Source: Bacillus sp. 2205SS5-2
Lineage (GTDB): Bacteria > Bacillota > Bacilli > Bacillales > Bacillaceae_K
NCBI RefSeq assembly: GCF_037024155.1
Contig: NZ_JAYKTS010000013.1
Span: forward strand, 51,872-115,871
Reading direction: 5' to 3'
DNA: 64,000 nt
Notes under the pieces: generated by a model
Database searches by the model: none
What the model saw: only the letters and a program-made list of their open reading frames with translations
Told to the model about the DNA's origin: nothing
Made by a program: the position numbers and the translations under genes
Shown: piece after piece, positions 36,555 through 44,869 of the stretch
Layout of the letters: each line of letters begins with the position of its first letter
Numbering within the stretch: the first letter of the stretch is position 1

Positions 36555-38300
36555 TTACTTAGGTGTATAAAAGTTTTGCGTATAATACACGCCATACGAA
36601 CCGCCAAAATGAACGCCAACTCCTAATCGTTCATACGCAGCGCTCAGGATGTTTTGACGATGTCCCGCTGAGTTCACCCAGCCATCATGAACAGCAATCG
36701 CATTGTAGTAGCCCGCCGCAATATTTTCACCGGCCGCACGATACGTAATCCCCGCTGCAGCCATCCGCTGAAACGGCGACAAACCATCGGGGTTGGTGTG
36801 ATCAAAAAACGAACGCTCGGCCATGTCTTGACTATGAGTTCTTGCAACAACTTCAATCTTCTCATCCTCTTGCAGAGTCGCCACATTATGGCGAACACGA
36901 TACGCATTGGTGATGTCTAAAATTTGCCGCTCAAAGCCCTCTCTTAACGTCGTACCACTTGCCTGACGATATCCACTTTTCAAGTCTTCCTTCATGAGTT
37001 GCAGTCCACTTAATGTATTGCCGTCATACTGATCGTAATAGAACTGAAGATTCATCCCTTTGTAGAGATAGTCTTTGTTCTGAGATGAGGAGGATTCTGC
37101 TCCTATTTCTGCCAGTATTTCCGCTACTCTTGATTGGCTAAGACCTAGTTGAAGACCGTGCTCAGACGTCCAGCTATCCGAGTTAACAAATAGCGCCACA
37201 ACCTCTCCTCCGCTAACGCCCACTTGTAAATACTTCGCATAATTTTGATTATAAATATACCAGTCAAAATCATAACGAGCTGATTCGATTCGTTGTGGAT
37301 TTCCTAATTCAGAAAGTAATTCAGTTTCAGTGCTACCAACAGAAACTCCTTGGAAGGCGAATTCTGCGGAATCACCACTAAGATTTTGTTGAACGGTCGC
37401 TGAAACGGCATTCACGCCACCTAGAATCGTATGAGCGTCATAGTTTTCCACCAATCCTTCAACAGGATCGGGGATTTCTTCTTTTTTCACTAACAAAATC
37501 GGCGCATTTTTCGTCGCTGCTAGTACGGATCCCGCTAGAGCATCGGCAAAGCTTTCTCCGGTTGCCACATAAGCTTGAGTTGATCCCATTGGGAAGGCTT
37601 CGGTGATCTTCTTCGCTGTTTCAAAGCGATTTTCCCCACCGTAACGAGTTGGAGAAGGCAATTTCTCTTCCACTTTCGCTGAAATCACGCCATAGCTTCC
37701 AACGACAATGGTTTTGCTTTTTTGATCCGTTACTTTTTTTGTCGATGAAGGTAACGTCGCTGTATCGGTTAACACAATCGGAATTCCCTGTTTGGCCGCA
37801 TACGGGGCAACAGCTAGTGCGTCCGGGAAGTTTCTCCCATTAGCCACGACCGCTTTGGATGACGGCAGGTAGCTGGCAATTTGCGCCGCTGTTTCAAACC
37901 GGTCAGCCCCGCCAATTCGGTTGATTTCACCAACGATTTCTGCTAATTCATTCTCAACCGATTCCGCAATGGCTGCTTTACCGCCTAAGAGATACACCTC
38001 TTGTACATTTAAGCGTTGCAATTCTTCCAATGTTTCACTCGGTAATTTATTTTTCGTCGTCAGTAATATTGGTGCTTCAAGCATATACGCCAACGGCCCT
38101 CCTGCTAATGCGTCAGGAAAAGTTTCTCCGCTCGCCAAGACAACCGTATTAGAATCGTCCCAGCCTGCTCGCGAAATTTCTACAGCTGTATCATAGCGGT
38201 TTTCACCACTGATTCGATTGATACTCGCATCAACACTATTCACTTCATAGGAGCTCATCACTAGGATAACTAGCAAGATACTCGCAAATTTTTTTATCAA
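36555..38300 (-). CDS. Cell wall protein: three CWB2 repeats, CAP-associated and CAP domains
   Basis: A 581-residue exported protein. A signal peptide is followed by three CWB2 cell-wall-binding repeats (INRISGENRYDTAVEIS, INRIGGADRFETAAQIA, TRYGGENRFETAKKIT at about 26, 123 and 213), a CAP-associated N-terminal domain (about 320-440, starting FQGVSVGSTETEL) and a C-terminal CAP/SCP domain (DITNAYRVRHNV, FFDHTNPDG, AGENIAAGY, GHRQNIL). CWB2 modules anchor proteins non-covalently to secondary wall polymers; the CAP role is unknown but YkwD-like. The Archetype is common in Bacillus. It lies between the two LCP genes and may depend on the polymers they attach. Confidence 0.92.
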   Translation of the reverse strand: MIKKFASILLVILVMSSYEVNSVDASINRISGENRYDTAVEISRAGWDDSNTVVLASGETFPDALAGGPLAYMLEAPILLTTKNKLPSETLEELQRLNVQEVYLLGGKAAIAESVENELAEIVGEINRIGGADRFETAAQIASYLPSSKAVVANGRNFPDALAVAPYAAKQGIPIVLTDTATLPSSTKKVTDQKSKTIVVGSYGVISAKVEEKLPSPTRYGGENRFETAKKITEAFPMGSTQAYVATGESFADALAGSVLAATKNAPILLVKKEEIPDPVEGLVENYDAHTILGGVNAVSATVQQNLSGDSAEFAFQGVSVGSTETELLSELGNPQRIESARYDFDWYIYNQNYAKYLQVGVSGGEVVALFVNSDSWTSEHGLQLGLSQSRVAEILAEIGAESSSSQNKDYLYKGMNLQFYYDQYDGNTLSGLQLMKEDLKSGYRQASGTTLREGFERQILDITNAYRVRHNVATLQEDEKIEVVARTHSQDMAERSFFDHTNPDGLSPFQRMAAAGITYRAAGENIAAGYYNAIAVHDGWVNSAGHRQNILSAAYERLGVGVHFGGSYGVYYTQNFYTPK

Positions 38301-38449
38301 AATACCCTCTCCCTTTCGTAAACTTCTATTCTAGTATAATGGAAGACGGTCATTATTTCTGTTCATTTTGACAAATTCTACTAATATTCTTCATTTTTGA
38401 GTATAATAGACTATATTCTAGTAAAAATCTTCATAAGGTGGGAAGAGAA

Positions 38450-39388
38450 TTGAGAGCTGATAAGCATAAAAAAAAGAAACGTTGGATTAAAATATTCGGT
38501 TTCCTATCGATTCTTCTATTCGTAGCCGCTGGTTCGTATGTCTACTCCATTTACCATTCACTAAATAATACGATGGTGGCGATGAATGAAAATGAGGCAC
38601 GAGCAAAGTCGGATAAACGTGAGGAAAATTTAAGTCTTAACAAGAAACAGCCTTTTTCCGTTCTATTGCTTGGAGTTGATGAACGACAAGGGGACAGAGG
38701 ACGTTCCGATACGATGATCGTCGTGACCGTAAATCCACAGGAGAATTCCACCAAAATGGTCAGTATCCCACGAGACACCCGTACTGAAATCATCGGAAAA
38801 GACTTTGAAGACAAAATTAACCACGCTTACGCCTACGGGGGCATCGACATGTCTTTGGATACCGTGGAAGCCTTCCTCGATATTCCAATTGACTATTACG
38901 CAAAAATCAATATGGAAGGATTAGAAGATATCGTCAATGCAGTCGGTGGCGTAACCGTCCAAAACGAGTTGAACTTTACTTACAAAGGTAAGACATTCAC
39001 CGAAGGTACACTAACGCTGAACGGCGAAGAAGCCCTTCTATTTTCACGAATGAGAAAAAATGATCCCAATAACGATTTCGGAAGACAAGCCAGACAACGA
39101 CAGATTATCCAAGCCATCATCAAAGAAGGAGCGAGCGTCTCGTCTCTTTGGAATTTCGGCGATATCTTCAAATCAATCGGAAACAACGTGAAAACCAATC
39201 TGTCCCTCGCTGAAATGGTCGATATTCAACAGAACTACAAGAGCGCCACCCAGAACATCAACCAGAGACAACTCGAAGGCTCAGGGGCGATGATCAGCAA
39301 TGGCGAAAAAGAAATCTATTATTATATTGTGGCGAAAGAAGAGCAACAAATAGTGCAGCAGGAATTGAAAAAGCATCTAAACCTTTAA
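38450..39388 (+). CDS. LytR-CpsA-Psr family protein, copy 2
   Basis: A 312-residue paralogue of copy 1 with the same order of parts: a basic N-terminus (MRADKHKKKKRW), a helix (FLSILLFVAAGSYVYSIY) and the LCP domain (LLGVDERQGDRGRSDTM, SIPRDTR, FSRMRKND). The TTG start at 38450 was chosen because it is preceded by GGTGGG at 7 bases and gives a terminus matching copy 1; a GTG at 38438 would add 4 residues. Many codons in its second half end in C. Confidence 0.92.
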   Translation: MRADKHKKKKRWIKIFGFLSILLFVAAGSYVYSIYHSLNNTMVAMNENEARAKSDKREENLSLNKKQPFSVLLLGVDERQGDRGRSDTMIVVTVNPQENSTKMVSIPRDTRTEIIGKDFEDKINHAYAYGGIDMSLDTVEAFLDIPIDYYAKINMEGLEDIVNAVGGVTVQNELNFTYKGKTFTEGTLTLNGEEALLFSRMRKNDPNNDFGRQARQRQIIQAIIKEGASVSSLWNFGDIFKSIGNNVKTNLSLAEMVDIQQNYKSATQNINQRQLEGSGAMISNGEKEIYYYIVAKEEQQIVQQELKKHLNL

Positions 39389-39392
39389 TAAT

Positions 39393-39554
39393 GGCTCTTT
39401 TCGTATGGATTGTTGCTTTAAGAAGAAATTCTGAATAAAATTCGTTCATTTTTCTGAACAAGACTACCAATTGAAACGAAAAAATGACCCGTAGTGTAGC
39501 TATTTAAAAGAAGCGGAACCTATACGAAAAGCCACAAGCTTTGCTAAAACAGCC
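39393..39554 (+). repeat. MITE-like element, short subtype, with TAATAAT flanks
   Basis: Begins GGCTCTTTTCGTATGGATTG and ends GCTAAAACAGCC. It is flanked by TTAATAAT and GTAATAAT, a near-perfect 8-bp target duplication. The outer part to 39847 has no gene. Confidence 0.88.
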
Positions 39555-39847
39555 GTAATAATCCAGTCTCGCAACAAGGGCAACAGGCCGTGAATATGTA
39601 CGACTTTTTAAGTTTTGTGTATCACTTTTTCCTTGTATGAACATTTCTAGTGGAGATACATGTTTTCCGCTCGATTTGGGGTAGTTTTGTTGCTCAATCT
39701 CGATTGATTGTTGCAGTAGGCGAGGTTATTTTAATAGTTGTTTACATGTAAAAAACAGGACACTCCATTGCAGCACCGTACGAAATGATCGGTAATTATC
39801 AGACGTTCTGCACCATCATTTCTTACTTCCCTATGCACCGTCTATAA

Positions 39848-39901
39848 ACTGATAGTCAATACGCCTTCGTTCATATGATCGAAGGCGTATTGACTATCAG
39901 T
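39848..39901 (-). terminator. 22-bp perfect hairpin over the 3' end of the CBS gene
   Basis: ACTGATAGTCAATACGCCTTCG (39848-39869) and its exact complement (39880-39901) leave a 10-base loop. The stop codon of the CBS gene lies in the stem. The T-run after it is short, so it may act in RNA stability as well as termination. Confidence 0.75.
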
Positions 39902-40649
39902 CTTCCAACTTCAATAAATCCCATGAAGTAATGATCCCTAACGGTGCTTCACTCTTCTTCCCATTTTCCGTGACGATAATCGCCTCAAGCTTCTGCTTTT
40001 TTTTCTGCTTATCTTCAAAAATCGTTTCAATATCGATCACATTAACCTTATCTGAAACAAATTTGACGACGCTTTGAGGTTCATACTTTTTCAAAACGGT
40101 CACCTTCTCGTCTCTAAAGTGAACCGATTGGTCCGTTAACTGCTCCGCTACATAATTGACGATCGCTCGCTCGGTCATCAAAAAGGAAAATTTCCCGTCC
40201 TGATAAACCGGAAATTGTGAAAAGGAGTGTTGAAGCATATCTGTTAGCACATCGGTTACCAACTCGTCTGTATCATAGAGCTTTACCGGAGACGAAGCAA
40301 GTTGAGTGGCGTTCGGTGGCGACTGCAAGAATGCAGCAATTTCCTCAATTCGTGTGACGACCTCTTCGTGCGGGTCTGCGATATAATAATCTCGTTTCGT
40401 TTTCTCATGCACGAGGGCATTTCGTAAACGCGCATAGCTTTTAAGATCCTCAAAATAATGGCGAATCGACGCATATCGATGCTTTGTATCATAGAGAAGG
40501 TCAACAAATCCATGTGCATCCTTATTCGTCGACAACTTCTCGAGTTCATCATGAATTTGATTATAGGCGACTTCGAACCGCTCAACCTTCTCCGTAACGT
40601 TGTTCATCGGGTCTTTAACTTGTGGTTGTTTTTGATAAAAATGGTTCAC
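39897..40649 (-). CDS. CBS-domain protein, 250 aa
   Basis: The first 110 residues are helical and charged (VTEKVERFEVAYNQIHDELE), and residues 115-250 form a pair of CBS motifs: VKLYDTDELVTDVLTDML with FPVYQDGKFSFLMTERAI, and PLGIITSWDLLKLED at the end. CBS pairs bind adenosyl nucleotides such as AMP or c-di-AMP. GTG start with AGGGATG. The N-terminal domain was not recognised. The gene stands alone, between MITE-like elements and a giant hairpin. Confidence 0.8.
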   Translation of the reverse strand: MNHFYQKQPQVKDPMNNVTEKVERFEVAYNQIHDELEKLSTNKDAHGFVDLLYDTKHRYASIRHYFEDLKSYARLRNALVHEKTKRDYYIADPHEEVVTRIEEIAAFLQSPPNATQLASSPVKLYDTDELVTDVLTDMLQHSFSQFPVYQDGKFSFLMTERAIVNYVAEQLTDQSVHFRDEKVTVLKKYEPQSVVKFVSDKVNVIDIETIFEDKQKKKQKLEAIIVTENGKKSEAPLGIITSWDLLKLED

Positions 40650-40671
40650 AGAGCATCCCTTCTTTCTTATT

Positions 40672-40746
40672 GGATCTTTTCGTACACATTGTTGTTATCG
40701 CACTTCCGAGCCAATGGAACATTCCTTTTAGGGGGCGAAAACAGCT
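40672..40746 (+). repeat. MITE-like element, internally deleted (75 bp)
   Basis: Both ends are present (GGATCTTTTCGTACACATTG and GCGAAAACAGCT) but almost the whole middle is missing. It lies just upstream of the CBS gene. Confidence 0.65.
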
Positions 40747-40984
40747 TTTCTATTAGAATACACGGAGACGTACTTTCCTATACTAAGCCAAGATTTTTTG
40801 GAGATTCTTGCCGGCAGGATTTCCCAATATTTTAGTGCGATGTAATAGTGCGAATTAATTCGTGACATCACTCGATTTTTCTACTTCGCGCTAGAGAAAT
40901 ACTTATGAAAGAAGAAGAAAATCCAAAAAAGAACCCTATCAGCAGTTGAAAAAGTTCTTTTTTCTATATCTATATTCAAAAAAG

Positions 40985-41146
40985 CTATATCGCTTTTTCT
41001 TCTTGATATTGGGTTGTGCTTACAAGTTCACGTTTAAGCCAGTCCATCATTTTTGCTGTATCCATATTGCCATTATTTCCTTCATCCATCGCTTTTGTTA
41101 AAAGATATTTTAGTTTATTTTGATCGTCTATCATTGAAGAACGCAA
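40985..41146 (-). CDS. Small protein of 53 aa
   Basis: A TTG start with GGAGGG 6 bases upstream opens MRSSMIDDQNKLKYLLTKA and ends TTQYQEEKAI. An ATG four codons in is too far from the ribosome-binding site. The product is helical, with no membrane segment. It resembles small anti-repressor-like proteins in size only; no family was recognised. A MITE-like element lies about 120 bases upstream, and its promoter region is AT-rich. Confidence 0.6.
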   Translation of the reverse strand: MRSSMIDDQNKLKYLLTKAMDEGNNGNMDTAKMMDWLKRELVSTTQYQEEKAI

Positions 41147-41265
41147 AACTAACCCTCCTAATTATTATTCTACTACTCTATATCCATTTTGGCTCAGTAA
41201 AAAACCTCTTCGATTTTTATATTATACAATTAAATTACAATTATCTACAATTGTTTTTTTATAAA

Positions 41266-41427
41266 GGCTCTTCTCGCATACTTTGTTGTTTTAGCATACA
41301 AAAAAGATGGAGACACTCTTTTCTTACCTCATTTCGGGTTAAAAATGATGTGAAAAGATGCCCGAAGTCATTCTTCATCACGAAATGATAGCTAATTCGA
41401 AAAGCGACAATCTTTACGAAAACAGCC
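41266..41427 (+). repeat. MITE-like element, short subtype (162 bp)
   Basis: Begins GGCTCTTCTCGCATACTTTG and ends TCTTTACGAAAACAGCC; the interior contains ACGAAATGATAGCTAATTCG, similar to other short copies. Confidence 0.85.
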
Positions 41428-41465
41428 TTATTAATTTACAAATAACTACTAATATTCATGACAAT

Positions 41466-41963
41466 TTATTGATCTTCTGGCAATTTTCTACTTAATGACT
41501 TAAGTTGTGAGTTTTTTTCCCTTCTTCTTCTGCTAGATTGAGGGTTAATCAGGTAGGTAGCTTGTTGCTTATTTTGTCTGACAAGGAAGGAAGCGACTAG
41601 TCTGTAGGCAAGCTCTTGATTGATACGTTTCGTTAAAGAAGGATGCGGCTCGACTGTGACTTTCATCTCAGAAATATGAATGATCATCAACGGTTCCGCG
41701 AGATTACTAGACCAGACGCTGACTTTTGTACTTCCTTCGGTAACTGGGAGTATTAGCATAGTGGTGGGATGTGATGGTAGATTCTTTGAAGGCAGCGAAC
41801 AGAGAAGTGTGCTTTGTAAAGCTAAAGCCAAGCTGGAGTGAGAATGAATCGTGATGGAACCATCTGAATTTAACCTACCGTCAACCATAATCCTGTAGCT
41901 GGACTGTTTACTGATTTTTATCGGTTTCTGGTTTGATTCAATGCAAATAAAAAACTTGGTCAT
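41466..41963 (-). CDS. Hypothetical protein, 165 aa
   Basis: AAGGAGGATTG directly precedes the ATG, a strong start. The product has no membrane helix or signal; the middle is moderately hydrophobic (LALALQSTLLCSLPSK, MIIHISEMKVTVEP) and the last 30 residues are very basic (SSRRRREKNSQLKSLSRK). Codon use and the ribosome-binding site suggest a genuine gene but no family was recognised. It is monocistronic, between a MITE-like element and the small 42273 gene. Confidence 0.65.
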   Translation of the reverse strand: MTKFFICIESNQKPIKISKQSSYRIMVDGRLNSDGSITIHSHSSLALALQSTLLCSLPSKNLPSHPTTMLILPVTEGSTKVSVWSSNLAEPLMIIHISEMKVTVEPHPSLTKRINQELAYRLVASFLVRQNKQQATYLINPQSSRRRREKNSQLKSLSRKLPEDQ

Positions 41964-42272
41964 TCAATCCTCCTTATCCTTAGTAATTATGTACCTACTT
42001 CACAACTATAATAGTACCATTTTACCACTCAAAACGTAACCCTTTATTTTACAATTACTTCATACCAAATATTCTATCTATTTCCAGGAATAGTATTCGA
42101 CGTTTTTCAACAAATTACTATTTACCTATTTTATTTTCATAATTTCGTAGTTAAAATAGGTAGGTGGAACGAAAATGGCAGAATTGCTTAAAGGTAATGG
42201 CGCAAAGCTTAAGGAGCTAAGGTCTTTTAGACTATGCTAGCCAGCTATCGAAATCCAAGGAGGATGAGAGAC

Positions 42273-42401
42273 TTGAAATTTTATACACCTGAAGAAATTA
42301 AAGTAAGAAAATCAAGGAATACTCGAGTGATGTACATTAGTATCTTTGTTATTACCACTTTATTTATTATCGGTGTTACTTACTTACCATACATTTTATA
42401 A
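42273..42401 (+). CDS. Small membrane protein of 42 aa
   Basis: The TTG start has AGGAGG 10 bases upstream. The product MKFYTPEEIKVRKSRNTR has a charged N-terminus followed by one membrane helix (VMYISIFVITTLFIIGVTYL). A strong terminator follows 17 bases after the stop, so this is an independent small transcription unit. No family recognised. Confidence 0.7.
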   Translation: MKFYTPEEIKVRKSRNTRVMYISIFVITTLFIIGVTYLPYIL

Positions 42402-42417
42402 TGATTGAAGCCCGTTG

Positions 42418-42449
42418 AGCATCGGAAATTTCCGATGCTTTTATTATTT
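42418..42449 (+). terminator. Rho-independent terminator of the small membrane gene
   Basis: AGCATCGGAAATTTCCGATGC is a perfect palindrome followed by TTTTATTATTTT. Confidence 0.9.
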
Positions 42450-42534
42450 TGAGTTATTTCTACATTTTATGGAAAAGTCACCTGCGAATGCTGTAGAATA
42501 AAGAGAGGATTCTGCTCATTGGAGGATAACATAC

Positions 42535-43197
42535 ATGAAATTTAAATTTAACTTTTGGAAAAATCTGCGCCAGCCGTCTACTTCTTTTTATCAATTAGGG
42601 ATGGTGGAGGCGATCAAATGGCCTTGGGCGAAGATGTTCCTACTTATTCTTTTTAGCGGACTCATTTTCACTGTGAATGCAAGCTTTGGAATAGGAACAA
42701 ATATTTTAGCTCCGCATATTGTCACCAACACCTTAGGTGAACTAACCGCCCAACATGTATATTTTTTACTCGGTAGTTTACTAGCAGGAATCTTCTTCTC
42801 ACTCTTCTATCTATTCTTGCCGACGATCTTTTTTTGGAGCATTTCGGAAGAGAGCTTTCACAAACTATTTATTGTCGGAATGATTTCGTTTCTCCCACTT
42901 TTAATTGAACGTGTGATGTATTTAGTTCTGGTGTTCACCTTAAATGTGGAATGGTATTATTCTCCCTTTTCACTCGGTGTAATCGCGGAAGAAATAACAA
43001 ATCTAAAAGCAATTATCTATTTCGCCGGGGCAATTTCGTTATTTAAAGGATGGGCCATCTACTTGCAATTCCGTGGATTATCCCTGCTCACGGAACGAAG
43101 ACCTGCCCTACTCCTATTTTATATTTGTTTCATTCACCTGTTATTTTGGGGTGCATCCACACTATTAGAATACATCGACTTTACGAGTATATTGTAA
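42535..43197 (+). CDS. Yip1-domain membrane protein (YknW-like)
   Basis: A 220-residue protein with five or six hydrophobic helices (MFLLILFSGLIFTVNASFG, LLGSLLAGIFFSLFYLFLP, LFIVGMISFLPLLIERVMYL and two more). The layout matches Yip1-domain proteins such as YknW of B. subtilis, which assembles with the YknXYZ exporter. It is followed 12 bases later by a YknX-like adaptor gene, as in B. subtilis, but not by the ABC genes yknY and yknZ. Confidence 0.72.
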   Translation: MKFKFNFWKNLRQPSTSFYQLGMVEAIKWPWAKMFLLILFSGLIFTVNASFGIGTNILAPHIVTNTLGELTAQHVYFLLGSLLAGIFFSLFYLFLPTIFFWSISEESFHKLFIVGMISFLPLLIERVMYLVLVFTLNVEWYYSPFSLGVIAEEITNLKAIIYFAGAISLFKGWAIYLQFRGLSLLTERRPALLLFYICFIHLLFWGASTLLEYIDFTSIL

Positions 43198-43209
43198 AAG
43201 GCTGTGACC

Positions 43210-44538
43210 ATGATGAAAAAAAAGAACCTACTCTTATTATTTAGCATTTTATTGATCACCCTGAATGTCTTTTTCATTCAACGGAATCTCTCATCCATTC
43301 CGAAAATAAGTTACATTGCCGATTGGGATTATGTGGGTACTTCCACTTTGCGCGATGTGCTAAAGTCGGAGGGGGTTGTCGTCCCATTGGATGAATTCTA
43401 TGTAACTATTGACGAAAATCGCTCGTTCTCTGAGATTTTCGTCGAAGAAGGCGACACAATCGAGGTCGGCACACCACTTTTCGCTTACGATTCGGATGAA
43501 CTAGACGAAGAGGTGGCAGAAGTAGAGCGTCAAAAAGACGTAGTAGATGTTGAAATTAAAAGTGTTAAAACATATATTTCTAATTTAAAATCTACCTCGC
43601 GCTCACTACCAAGCTTCAACTCCACGGGGGAAGAAGATCATAGCGAAGAAAAAGCAAGTAAGCTTCAAATCGAGTACAGCCTCGATGCTGACATCGCCGC
43701 TGCGGAAGTGAAGCTCGACTTACTTGAGGCACAGTCATTGAAGTATAAAGATGAACTGATTGATTTGAAAAATGAACAATCCGGTGGAACGGTTGAAAGC
43801 AAAGTAGCTGGCATTGTAGGAGAGATCTCCTACTCATTGGACAACCCTTTTATCACCATAAAATCCGATAGCACGATGATTACCGGTACACTTTCAGAAG
43901 CCGAAACCGCTACCGTGAAGCCAGCCATGAAAACAGTTGTCACCTCTCTCGTCCTTAAGGAATCTTTCGACGGGGCGGTCAGTGAAATTGAAACCTATCC
44001 AGCTCAAGAACCGGACTCCATGACCGAAAGTCGCTACCCTTACTCCATTCTGCTGACACCGGAAGAAGAGGAAGTGAATGAATTCTCTGATAGTGACGGG
44101 GAATCTGAAGATCTTGATGCTGACGAGGATACGGAGACTGATGAAGACGTAGAAATCCCTGTTGAAGAAGCGGAAACCCTTTGGCCTGGCTATCATGTCA
44201 GCGTCGACATCATCACCGCTGAAGCAACCGACGTCAACGTCCTTCCGAAGAAAAGTGTCGAAATGAACGGACTAGACTATTTCGTCTGGGGCATCCGTCC
44301 AAATGGCTCCACGATGAAAATACACGTCACAAAAGGTCTCGAAGTCAACAACCTAATGGAAGTAAAAGACGGTATCGAAAAAGGCGACCTCTTCCTCCCA
44401 AACAAAAAAGCTATAGCCGGGGATCAATCGCCCATCATCACCCCCCTTCATCCCTCACAAGTAAAGGTGAAGGAACTGAAAGAGATGAATCGATATTTAA
44501 TCATGAAGAATATTCTTTTTGGATTAGTTGAAAGATAA
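43210..44538 (+). CDS. Membrane-fusion (HlyD/YknX-like) protein
   Basis: A 442-residue adaptor: an N-terminal helix (NLLLLFSILLITLNVFFIQ), a lipoyl-like barrel (VEEGDTIEVGTPLFAYDSDE), a coiled coil (about 100-190), the returning half (GTVESKVAGIVGEISYS) and beta-barrel and membrane-proximal parts. A strongly acidic insert (about residues 283-325, mostly Asp and Glu) is unusual. RND/ABC adaptors bridge a transporter to the cell wall, but no ABC partner follows and a terminator closes the gene. ATG at 43210 with AAAGG upstream. The second half uses many C-ending codons. Confidence 0.82.
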   Translation: MMKKKNLLLLFSILLITLNVFFIQRNLSSIPKISYIADWDYVGTSTLRDVLKSEGVVVPLDEFYVTIDENRSFSEIFVEEGDTIEVGTPLFAYDSDELDEEVAEVERQKDVVDVEIKSVKTYISNLKSTSRSLPSFNSTGEEDHSEEKASKLQIEYSLDADIAAAEVKLDLLEAQSLKYKDELIDLKNEQSGGTVESKVAGIVGEISYSLDNPFITIKSDSTMITGTLSEAETATVKPAMKTVVTSLVLKESFDGAVSEIETYPAQEPDSMTESRYPYSILLTPEEEEVNEFSDSDGESEDLDADEDTETDEDVEIPVEEAETLWPGYHVSVDIITAEATDVNVLPKKSVEMNGLDYFVWGIRPNGSTMKIHVTKGLEVNNLMEVKDGIEKGDLFLPNKKAIAGDQSPIITPLHPSQVKVKELKEMNRYLIMKNILFGLVER

Positions 44539-44547
44539 ACTGTTTAA

Positions 44548-44576
44548 GAGCCTCGAGCGTTAGGGCTCTTTTTTTA
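44548..44576 (+). terminator. Rho-independent terminator of the YknWX-like operon
   Basis: AAGAGCC and GGGCTCTT form the stem with a run of seven T. Confidence 0.9.
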
Positions 44577-44617
44577 TGGGTTGGCGGAGGCGGGGGATGC
44601 TCTACTTTGACTGACTA

Positions 44618-44690
44618 ATGCACATCTTCGTGATGTATGCACGACTTTGTGCCCGATATGCACATCTTTTCTCGGTTATGCACGACTTCC
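44618..44690. repeat. Tandem ATGCACnnCTT repeat, four units of about 20 bp
   Basis: Units start at 44618, 44637, 44658 and 44678 and alternate ATGCACATCTT and ATGCACGACTT, each followed by 8-10 unrelated bases. A fifth weak unit is at 44747. The same motif appears at 57264. The function is unknown; the period of about 20 bp is close to two helical turns. Confidence 0.75.
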
Positions 44691-44869
44691 ACAGTTTATC
44701 CCTCCTACCACCTAGCACACCCTCTCTTCCTAAAACATATGGTAAGTTGCACACATCTTTGTTCCTTAACTCTTTCTGTTTGGATTTCTGACAACTACAA
44801 TCCGGCATTTTCGGTTATAATGAAAGAATATGGATTTTTAGAAGGATAACTCGAAAAGGAGGCGTTCGT

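Noticed and set aside
44602..44849. Frames on both strands over the TGCAC repeat array
   Set aside because: No ribosome-binding site; the Met-His repeats follow from the DNA repeat. The array is treated as DNA sequence.
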